Shown here in pieces: positions 1-6,113 of a stretch of DNA of 64,000 nucleotides; the first letter of the stretch is position 1; every line of letters begins with the position of its first letter. The notes beneath the pieces are model-generated. The model worked only from the letters and a program-made list of their open reading frames with translations. It made no database searches and was not told the origin of the DNA. The stretch is from Mumia sp. Pv4-285 (lineage in GTDB: Bacteria; Actinomycetota; Actinomycetes; Propionibacteriales; Nocardioidaceae). Both the position numbers and the translations under genes were made by a program. Location: NCBI RefSeq assembly GCF_041320275.1, contig NZ_CP162023.1, positions 1,426,001-1,490,000 on the forward strand. Direction: 5' to 3'.

Positions 1-277
1 GCGCGTACGTGTGCTGGCGGGGCGAACCGTGGACCTCGCGGCGCTCCATGATGCCGGCGTCGACGAACGCCTCGAGGCGGCTCGCGAGGACGTTGGTCGC
101 GATGCCCAGGTTGTGCTGGAAGTCGTTGAACCGGGTCACGCCGGCGAAGAGGGCGTCGCGCACGATCAGGAGGCTCCACCGTTCGCCGACGAGCTCGAGA
201 GCGCGGGCGAGAGAGCAGATCTGGCTGTCGTAGGTCTTCTGGAGCACAGGATCATCGTACGCCAGGGCTTGCATCAT
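1..277 (-). CDS. HxlR-family transcriptional regulator, C-terminus beyond window
   Basis: Reading leftward from an ATG at 277-275, the first 92 residues show the HxlR-type winged helix: a cysteine near position 21 (QICSLARALELVGERWSLLI), then RDALFAGVTRFNDFQ and a recognition-helix-like NVLASRLEAFVDAGI, followed by a wing containing ERREV. HxlR proteins are small dimeric regulators that often control a divergently transcribed neighbour, sometimes in response to electrophiles through the N-terminal cysteine. The gene is divergent from the SRPBCC gene at 345, and the short gap carries a perfect palindrome, so it probably regulates itself and that gene (inference). The coding sequence runs off the left edge. 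A second ATG at 274 is an alternative start. Confidence 0.85.
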   Translation of the reverse strand, partial: MMQALAYDDPVLQKTYDSQICSLARALELVGERWSLLIVRDALFAGVTRFNDFQHNLGIATNVLASRLEAFVDAGIMERREVHGSPRQHTYA

Positions 278-302
278 GAAAGTTCTCGACCTAGAGTCGG
301 AG

Positions 303-325
303 GCGCAACCAAATGGTTGCGCAAC
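303..325. promoter_or_regulatory. Palindromic operator between hxlR-type gene and SRPBCC gene
   Basis: GCGCAACCA at 303-311 and TGGTTGCGC at 314-322 form a perfect 9-bp inverted repeat around AA. The right arm overlaps a second palindrome, GTTGCGCAAC, at 316-325. The site lies midway between two divergent start codons (277 and 345), where an autoregulating HxlR dimer would be expected to bind. The binding itself is inferred. Confidence 0.6.
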
Positions 326-344
326 TTCTCAAGGGAGAACCTCC

Positions 345-833
345 ATGACTTCCAGCCTCACCAAGACCTTCACGGTCGACGCCACACCGGCCGAGGCGTT
401 CGCCGCCATCATCGACGTCCGCGCGTGGTGGTCCGGGAACGTCGTCGGCCCCACCGACACGCTCGGCGCAGACTTCGTCTACGTCGCGTCGGACCTCCAC
501 TACTCGAAGTTCCGGATCACCGAGCTCGTCCCCGACCGCAGCACGGCGTGGGTCGTGCTCGACAGCTACCTCAGCTTCATCGACGACAAGGAGGAGTGGA
601 CGGGGACGACTGTCCGGTTCGAGGTGCTCCAGGACGACGGCCGCACGCAGGTGCGCTTCACCCATGAGGGTCTCGCGCCTGCCGACGAGTGCTACGACGT
701 CTGTGACACCGCGTGGGAGTCGTACGTCGTCGGAAGCCTTCGCGCGCTGATCGAGAAGGGGTCCGGCCGCCCGGGCTCGTTCGAGGGCCCGGAGGGGCTC
801 GCCGCCGCACGGGCTGGGCGGGCGATGGTCTGA
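345..833 (+). CDS. SRPBCC (START/Bet v1-like) domain protein, AHSA1 type
   Basis: A 162-residue protein made of one SRPBCC fold. It opens with the typical strand-helix signature (KTFTVDATPAEAFAAI) and WW motif (RAWWSGN), has the long internal strands, and a C-terminal helix with WESYVVGSLRALIEKG. Such proteins bind small hydrophobic ligands or act as HSP90-activator-like domains; the ligand cannot be read from sequence. The ATG at 345 is preceded by a good ribosome site (AAGGGAG) 6-8 nt upstream. Pairing of AHSA1-type genes with small winged-helix regulators is common, so the divergent HxlR gene is the likely regulator. Confidence 0.8.
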   Translation: MTSSLTKTFTVDATPAEAFAAIIDVRAWWSGNVVGPTDTLGADFVYVASDLHYSKFRITELVPDRSTAWVVLDSYLSFIDDKEEWTGTTVRFEVLQDDGRTQVRFTHEGLAPADECYDVCDTAWESYVVGSLRALIEKGSGRPGSFEGPEGLAAARAGRAMV

Positions 834-870
834 CGGCGACGAGCGTGGCGTGCGCCGTACGATCCGGGGC

Positions 871-1452
871 ATGCAACGCTCACCGTCTCGCACCTCGGGT
901 CCGCTCGGCAGCCTTGCCGTCTTCATGGCATCTCGTGACGGGAACGACTCCTCGCTCCTCGAGATGGCGTACGAGGTCGGGGCCGAGATCGCCGAGCGCG
1001 ACATCGAGCTCGTGTACGGCGGCGGCGGGAGCGGTCTGATGGGTGCGGTCTCGCGGGGTGCCCTCGACCATCGCGGACGGGTCTACGGCGTCATCCCGTC
1101 CTTCATGGTCGAGCGCGAGTGGGGTCGCGTCGAGGAGCCGGGCCTGCAGATGCACGTCGTCGAGACGATGCACGAGCGCAAGGCGATGATGACGGCGCGC
1201 GCCGACGCCTTCGTCGTCCTGCCCGGCGGCCTCGGCACGCTCGAGGAGATGTTCGAGGTGTGGACCTGGCAGACGCTCGGGCTCCACGCGAAGCCGCTCG
1301 GCCTCCTCAACACCGACGGCTTCTGGGACCCGCTCGTCGCGATGCTCGACCGTATCGCCGGGACCGGCTTCATGAGCCGTGAGCTCGTCGACGACCTCGT
1401 GGTCGACTCGGACCTTCCGGCGGTCCTCGACGGGCTCGCTGCCCGGCGATGA
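871..1452 (+). CDS. LOG family (TIGR00730) phosphoribohydrolase-like protein
   Basis: A 193-residue protein with both LOG signatures: GGGGSGLMGAVSRGAL near the N-terminus and PGGLGTLEEMFEVWTW with the catalytic Arg/Glu context, plus HERKAMM between them. Characterised relatives release free cytokinin bases from nucleoside 5'-monophosphates, and bacterial members also hydrolyse AMP to adenine and ribose 5-phosphate. The ATG at 871 was chosen because it sits just before the conserved GSLAVFMASR strand; a GTG at 850 is in frame and possible. The gene stands alone in a short forward run with weak functional linkage to its neighbours. Confidence 0.85.
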   Translation: MQRSPSRTSGPLGSLAVFMASRDGNDSSLLEMAYEVGAEIAERDIELVYGGGGSGLMGAVSRGALDHRGRVYGVIPSFMVEREWGRVEEPGLQMHVVETMHERKAMMTARADAFVVLPGGLGTLEEMFEVWTWQTLGLHAKPLGLLNTDGFWDPLVAMLDRIAGTGFMSRELVDDLVVDSDLPAVLDGLAARR

Positions 1453-1511
1453 GTTCGGGCGGCGAGCCAGGTCTGCTGGTGCGTACCGGTTGACCCGATC
1501 GAGGAGCCCTC

Positions 1512-2054
1512 ATGTGCAACGTCGTCGCCTACATGCTCGTATCGCTGGACGGGGTCGCCGAGGCGCCCGACCAGTTCGTCCACGACTTCGACGAGGTGAT
1601 GTACGGCAATCTGGGACGCGTGATCGAGACCCAGGACACGGTGCTGCTCGGCCGTCGGTCGTACGACGAGTGGGCACCGTTCTGGCCCACGTCGACGCAC
1701 GAGCCGTTCGCGAGCTTCATCAACGGGGTCGAGAAGCACGTGGTGACCTCGACACCGCTCGAGCCCGCCTGGTCCGGGGCAGTGGCGGTCGACCGTCCGG
1801 TCGACGAGCTCGTGCGCGAGCTCAAGCAGGGGAGCGGTGGCGACATCGGAGTCCACGGCAGCCTCACGCTGACCTCCTCCCTGCTGGCCGCTGACCTCGT
1901 GGACGAGCTGCGTCTCGTCGTCTCGCCGGTGGCGGTGGGCTCCGGACGCCGGCTGTGGGACGGCGAGCGCGACGCGCAGCGGTGGGAGCTCGTACGAGCA
2001 ACGGGTACGCCGTCGGGCAGCGTGCTGGCGGACTACCGCCGGACCGGCGGCTGA
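1512..2054 (+). CDS. Dihydrofolate reductase-like (RibD C-terminal domain) protein
   Basis: A 180-residue single-domain protein resembling the NADPH-binding RibD C-terminal/DHFR-like fold. It shows the N-terminal strand VAYMLVSLDGVAEAP, the TVLLGRRSYDEW helix, the central VVTSTPLEPAWSG segment, GGDIGVHGSLTLTSSLL, and a closing VVSPVAVGSGRRLW. Members of this family are usually annotated as deaminase-reductases, but most have no defined substrate and lack the RibD deaminase half, as here. The ATG start follows a GAGGAGC ribosome site. It stands between a LOG gene and a convergent LigD-type gene and has no clear operon partner. Confidence 0.8.
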   Translation: MCNVVAYMLVSLDGVAEAPDQFVHDFDEVMYGNLGRVIETQDTVLLGRRSYDEWAPFWPTSTHEPFASFINGVEKHVVTSTPLEPAWSGAVAVDRPVDELVRELKQGSGGDIGVHGSLTLTSSLLAADLVDELRLVVSPVAVGSGRRLWDGERDAQRWELVRATGTPSGSVLADYRRTGG

Positions 2055-2070
2055 GCCGTACGGACGTCGG

Positions 2071-3636
2071 CTACCTGATCTCCGGAAGCCGCTGCGCGGC
2101 GCCCAGGAGCACGCGGAAGGGGTCTCCCTTCGCTTCCAGGCGGTCGAGGACGGAGCGGATCGTCCAACGGTCCGGGCGGAGCTCGGGGTCGTCGAGCTCG
2201 TCCCACGTCAACGGCACCGACACCGGCGCCCCGAAGGCCGGGCGTGGTGAGTAGGGGGCGACGAGCGTCTTGTTGACGGCGTTCTGGGTGTAGTCGAGTC
2301 GTGCGAGTCCGGCACGCTCCTTGACCGCCCACTTCCAGCTGACCAGCTCCGGCACGAGCCGTCCGATGGTCTTCGAGAGCGTCTCCACCCATGCGCGCGT
2401 GTCGTCGAAGGTGTAGCCGCCGACGACCGGGACCCAGATCTGGATCCCTCGACGACCGGTGACCTTGGGCCGCGCCGTCACGCCGAGGTGCTCGAGCGCC
2501 GTACGGTGCAGCCGGGCGAGCATCAGGAGGTCGTCCCAGGACGTGCGGTCGCCGGGGTCGAGGTCGATCAGCGCATAGGTCGGCTTGTGCGGCGCGGCGA
2601 CCCGCGAGGTCCAGGGGTGCCACTCCAGCGCGCCGAAGTTGGCCGCCCACACGAGCGCGGCCGGCTCGTCCGGCACGAGGTACGTCGTCGTCTCTCCCTC
2701 GTCGGCCTCGTCGTTGTCCCACGCGCCCAGCCAGTCGGGGGCGTGACCGGGGCGCTGCTTGTGCCAGAACCCCTTGGCCTCGGCACCGTCGGGGTAACGG
2801 TGCAGGTTGAGCGCCCTGCCCTCGACGTAGGGCAAGGCGACCGGCGCGATGCGTGCCGTGTAGGCGAGCAGCTCGCGCTTCGTCACGGGCGGATCACCGG
2901 GGAACAGGACCTTGTCCAGGTTCGTGACCTTCAGCTTCCGCCCGAAGACCTCCCACGTCCCCTGCTTGCCGAGCGCCATGAGGGCGTCGATCGCCTCGTC
3001 CTGCAGCGGTGCGGGGAGCAGCGACACGCTCGCCTCCGCGGCCGGGAGGTCGGAACGCCACAGGAAGTGCGGGTCGGCCTTCACCTCGTCGTTCGTCCGG
3101 CCGCTGAGCACCGACCGCGGATGGTCCTCCGGGTCCCATCCGGCCACGGCGTGGTCGTCGCGCTTGTGCAGGAGCATCCACGCGTTCTCGCCGTCGTCAC
3201 CGTCACGGCGTACCAGCACGAGACGGCCACGCAGCTTCTCGCCGTGGACCTCGGCGTGCAGCTCGCCCGCCTCGACCGCCGCGCGCGGGTCGTCGGACTT
3301 CACCGGCTCCCAGGTGCCGGTGTCCCACACGATGACGTCGCCGCCGCCGTACTCGCCCGAGGGGATGACGCCTTCGAAGTACAGGTACTCGATCGGGTGG
3401 TCCTCCACGTGCATGGCCAGCCGACGGGCGCCAGGGTCGAGCGTCGGCCCCTTCGGTACGGCCCAGCTGACGAGCACGCCGTCGATCTCGAACCGCACGT
3501 CGTAGTGCAGCCGGCTCGCGCGATGGCGCTGGACCACGAACCTGCCGGCGCCTCCCGACGGCGTCGGGTCGCCCGACGGCTCCGGCGTTCGGGTGAAGTC
3601 GCGCTTGCGGCGGTAGAGCTCCAGCGGATCGCCCAT
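2071..3636 (-). CDS. LigD-like 3'-phosphoesterase-polymerase fusion lacking a ligase domain
   Basis: A 521-residue protein. Residues about 25-150 are a LigD-type phosphoesterase (RHRASRLHYDVRFEIDG, SWAVPKGPT, VEDHPIEYLYFEG, IPSGEYGGGDVIVWD). Residues about 215-510 are an archaeo-eukaryotic primase-type LigD polymerase with metal motif LIDLDPG and a later LDYTQNAVNKT. The usual motif II (S-G-x-x-G-x-H-V) reads TGRRGIQIWVP, with Gln where the catalytic-site His is expected, so activity may differ from classical LigD polymerase. LigD domains process and fill ends in non-homologous end joining. No Ku and no ATP-dependent ligase domain occur in the window. The chosen start (MGDPLELYRRKRDF) fits the family; an upstream in-frame start at 3684 would overlap the DUF6458 gene. 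Confidence 0.85.
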   Translation of the reverse strand: MGDPLELYRRKRDFTRTPEPSGDPTPSGGAGRFVVQRHRASRLHYDVRFEIDGVLVSWAVPKGPTLDPGARRLAMHVEDHPIEYLYFEGVIPSGEYGGGDVIVWDTGTWEPVKSDDPRAAVEAGELHAEVHGEKLRGRLVLVRRDGDDGENAWMLLHKRDDHAVAGWDPEDHPRSVLSGRTNDEVKADPHFLWRSDLPAAEASVSLLPAPLQDEAIDALMALGKQGTWEVFGRKLKVTNLDKVLFPGDPPVTKRELLAYTARIAPVALPYVEGRALNLHRYPDGAEAKGFWHKQRPGHAPDWLGAWDNDEADEGETTTYLVPDEPAALVWAANFGALEWHPWTSRVAAPHKPTYALIDLDPGDRTSWDDLLMLARLHRTALEHLGVTARPKVTGRRGIQIWVPVVGGYTFDDTRAWVETLSKTIGRLVPELVSWKWAVKERAGLARLDYTQNAVNKTLVAPYSPRPAFGAPVSVPLTWDELDDPELRPDRWTIRSVLDRLEAKGDPFRVLLGAAQRLPEIR

Positions 3637-3646
3637 GCTGCCCTGT

Positions 3647-3862
3647 TCAGCGCGTCGGTGGGTTGTTGCGTCGCTCCTCCACAACCGTCGAACGCTGGCG
3701 CTGCTGGTTCACGACCAGGGAGATCACGATGGCGAGGACTCCCACGGCCAGCAGGATCCACCCCAGCGTGCCGGTGTCGACGGCGGACGTGTCGATGTTG
3801 ATCACGTCGAGTGCGAAGACAAGCCCGAGGACGATCAGAACGATGCCGAGGCCGATGGCCAT
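3647..3862 (-). CDS. DUF6458-like small membrane protein
   Basis: A 71-residue protein, mostly two hydrophobic segments (about residues 2-20 and 33-51) with a basic C-terminal tail (NQQRQRSTVVEERRNN). The N-terminus MAIGLGIVLIVLGLVFAL matches the actinobacterial DUF6458 pattern. It is probably an integral membrane protein of unknown role. The ATG at 3862 has a strong ribosome site (GAAGGAG). Its stop lies only 10 bp before the LigD-like start at 3636, so the two are probably co-transcribed, though no functional link is evident. Confidence 0.8.
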   Translation of the reverse strand: MAIGLGIVLIVLGLVFALDVINIDTSAVDTGTLGWILLAVGVLAIVISLVVNQQRQRSTVVEERRNNPPTR

Positions 3863-3933
3863 GGATGCCACTCCTTCGTGGATAGGGTGCGGAACACCAC
3901 AAGAAGTACCCGCGTCGAGCCGCCTCAAACCGC

Positions 3934-4557
3934 TCAGCCGGCGAGGAGGTCGTCGATTCGCTCCGGCTGTGCGGCGGCCGGCAGCGCGGCGATCGCACCG
4001 ACGAGCGCTCCCGCACACATGTCGCGCACCTCGGCGAGCGGCACCTCCGGAGCGGTCGTCGCCCACTCGTGGCCGACCGTGCGAAGGTGCAGCAGCCAAC
4101 CTCGCACTGCCAGGGTGAGCAGCGGATGGGGCTCGGCGCCGGGGACGAGGACCACGAGGATGCGCTCCTCGTGAAGGCGCGTGGACCGCTCGAGGATGGC
4201 CTCGATCTCGGGGTCGCCGCTGGCGGCGCCGCGATGGATGGTGCTGACGCCCAGGCGGTTCGCGGCGCAGTGCCCGAGATAGCTGTCGATGCCGGCCAGC
4301 AGCTGCTGCCGCGGGCCGAGGTCCGGGTCCGGCGTCGTCGCCTCGGCGAGCTGCTCCGCGGCATGGTCGAGGAGGGCGGCGAAGAACGCACGCTTCGTCG
4401 GGAAGTAGTGGTACAGCAGCCCGCGCGAGACTGAGGCCATCTCTGCGACACGCTCGATGTGGACGTCCTCGTAGGGCTGCGTCGCGAACAGTCGCGCCCC
4501 GTGGGCCAGCAGCTGCTCGCGACGTTGCTCGGGGGAGAGGCGGGTGCGCGTAGCCAC
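3934..4557 (-). CDS. TetR-family transcriptional regulator
   Basis: A 207-residue protein with an N-terminal TetR helix-turn-helix (RREQLLAHGARLFATQPYEDVHIERVAEMASVSRGLLYHYFPTKRAFF, residues about 12-59, quoted only as its positions and hallmark YHYFPTKRAFF) and a helical ligand-binding half. It diverges from the cytochrome P450 gene at 4632, and the 74-bp gap carries inverted repeats. A role as repressor of the P450 gene with an unknown ligand is the simplest reading. Confidence 0.85.
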   Translation of the reverse strand: MATRTRLSPEQRREQLLAHGARLFATQPYEDVHIERVAEMASVSRGLLYHYFPTKRAFFAALLDHAAEQLAEATTPDPDLGPRQQLLAGIDSYLGHCAANRLGVSTIHRGAASGDPEIEAILERSTRLHEERILVVLVPGAEPHPLLTLAVRGWLLHLRTVGHEWATTAPEVPLAEVRDMCAGALVGAIAALPAAAQPERIDDLLAG

Positions 4558-4570
4558 GGCTGGAGACTAC

Positions 4571-4621
4571 TTGACATGGGTTCAGTAGCGCGACAGTCTT
4601 TGTTGAACCGACGTGCAACAA
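4571..4621. promoter_or_regulatory. Divergent promoter/operator region between TetR and P450 genes
   Basis: A TTGACA box at 4571-4576 is a good -35 for the P450 gene, although the matching -10 (near 4594) is weak. GGTTCA (4579-4584) and TGAACC (4604-4609) form an inverted repeat with a 19-bp spacer, and TTGTTG (4600-4605) with CAACAA (4616-4621) form another. Either could be the TetR operator. AAGGAG at about 4620-4625 is the P450 ribosome site. Confidence 0.45.
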
Positions 4622-4631
4622 GGAGTTACCG

Positions 4632-6098
4632 ATGCGCAACGCCTGGTCCGGCCACACGTTCCCGCACCCGCCGGGCCGTCGACGCTGGATGAAGGACGCC
4701 CACAGCATGGATCCCGAGCGCCCGGTCCAGCACATCCTCGAGCACCATCGCGACCTGGGGCCGATCTTCGAGATCGTCGTCTTCGGTCAGAAGTTCGTCT
4801 TCGTCACCGACGCCGAGCTGGCCGCCGAGCTCAACGACGAGAAGCGGTTCGTCAAGGCGAACTCGCCCGCGCTGGAGGGCCTGCGGGGCATCGCCGGCGA
4901 CGGCCTGTTCACCGCGCACAACGACGAGCCCAACTGGCAGCTCGCGCACGACCTGCTCGTGCCGGCCTTCACCAAGCAGGCCATGCAGCGCTACCACCCG
5001 GTGATGGCCGAGACGCTCGACGAGCTCTTCACCGTGTGGGACGCCGGTGACGGGCGGGTCGACGTCGGTGCCGACATGACGCGGCTGACGCTCGAGACGA
5101 TCGGACGTACGGGGTTCAGCCAGGCGTTCGGCTCCTTCACCACCGACGAGATCCATCCGTTCGTCGCGGGCATGGTCACTGCTCTCACGCTCGGGCGCCG
5201 CAAGGGCGTCATCGGAGCGCTGCCGGGCGCGGGGTTCCTCGAGCGCCGACTCGATCGCAGGCACGCCGACCAGCTCGACTACGTGCGCGGGTTCCTCGAC
5301 GACATCGTCCGCTCGCGGCGTACGGCGGCCACGACAGGTGGCGACGACCTCCTCGGCATCATGCTCGACCAGGCCCACCCCGTGACCGGCGAGCGGCTCA
5401 GCGACGAGAACATCCGCTACCAGATCCTGACGTTCCTGGTGGCCGGCCACGAGACGACCTCGGGCGCGCTGTCGTTCGCGTTCTACTACCTCGCGCGCCA
5501 CCCTGACGTGCTGGCGAAGGCTCAGGCCGAGGCCGACGCGATCCTGGGCGACGACCCCGACGCGACGCCGTCGTACGAGCAGGTCCCGAGGTTCCGCTAC
5601 CTCCGCAAGGTGCTCGACGAGTCGCTCCGGCTGTGGCCTACGGCGCCGGGGTACGCCCGCAGCCCGCGCGAGACGACCACGCTCGGCGGGCGGTGGACGA
5701 TGACGCCCGACGACTGGGCCCTCGTGCTCCTCCCGCTGGTCCAGCGCGACCGCGCGGTGTGGGGGGAGGACGCCGACTGCTTCGATCCCGAGCGCCCCAA
5801 GCCACGCCTGGCCTCGACGGCGAAGCCTTTCGGCACCGGCGAGCGCGCCTGCATCGGACGCCAGTTCGCCGTGCACGAGGCGACGATGGCGCTCGCCCGG
5901 ATCCTGCACCGCTACGACGTCGCCGGCGACCCGTCGTACGCGCTGACGATCAACGAGCGGCTCACGCTGATGCCCGAGGACTTCCATCTGACGCTGACGC
6001 GACGTACGCCGGGTGCCGCCGCGACGGCACCCCGCACGCCCGTTGCCGAGCCTGCGGCTGCCGAGACCTGCCCGTACACCGGCTCGACACCGGGATAG
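4632..6098 (+). CDS. Cytochrome P450, CYP102-like heme domain without reductase
   Basis: A 488-residue P450. The I-helix has AGHETTSG, the K-helix has ESLR (E-x-x-R), and the heme loop is FGTGERACIGRQFA with the ligand Cys at about 407. Much of the C-terminal half closely follows P450 BM3 (for example LRLWPTAPGYARSP, RACIGRQFAVHEATMALARIL, NERLTLMPEDFHL), so the nearest characterised relatives are CYP102 fatty-acid hydroxylases. Unlike CYP102 it ends after the heme domain with a short Ala/Pro-rich tail, so electrons must come from separate partners; no ferredoxin or reductase is adjacent (an FAD reductase lies at 41.8-43.0 kb). Substrate is unknown, with fatty acids a reasonable guess. Strong ribosome site AAGGAG; divergent TetR gene. 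Confidence 0.9.
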   Translation: MRNAWSGHTFPHPPGRRRWMKDAHSMDPERPVQHILEHHRDLGPIFEIVVFGQKFVFVTDAELAAELNDEKRFVKANSPALEGLRGIAGDGLFTAHNDEPNWQLAHDLLVPAFTKQAMQRYHPVMAETLDELFTVWDAGDGRVDVGADMTRLTLETIGRTGFSQAFGSFTTDEIHPFVAGMVTALTLGRRKGVIGALPGAGFLERRLDRRHADQLDYVRGFLDDIVRSRRTAATTGGDDLLGIMLDQAHPVTGERLSDENIRYQILTFLVAGHETTSGALSFAFYYLARHPDVLAKAQAEADAILGDDPDATPSYEQVPRFRYLRKVLDESLRLWPTAPGYARSPRETTTLGGRWTMTPDDWALVLLPLVQRDRAVWGEDADCFDPERPKPRLASTAKPFGTGERACIGRQFAVHEATMALARILHRYDVAGDPSYALTINERLTLMPEDFHLTLTRRTPGAAATAPRTPVAEPAAAETCPYTGSTPG

Positions 6099-6113
6099 GT
6101 CGACGGGCCGACG

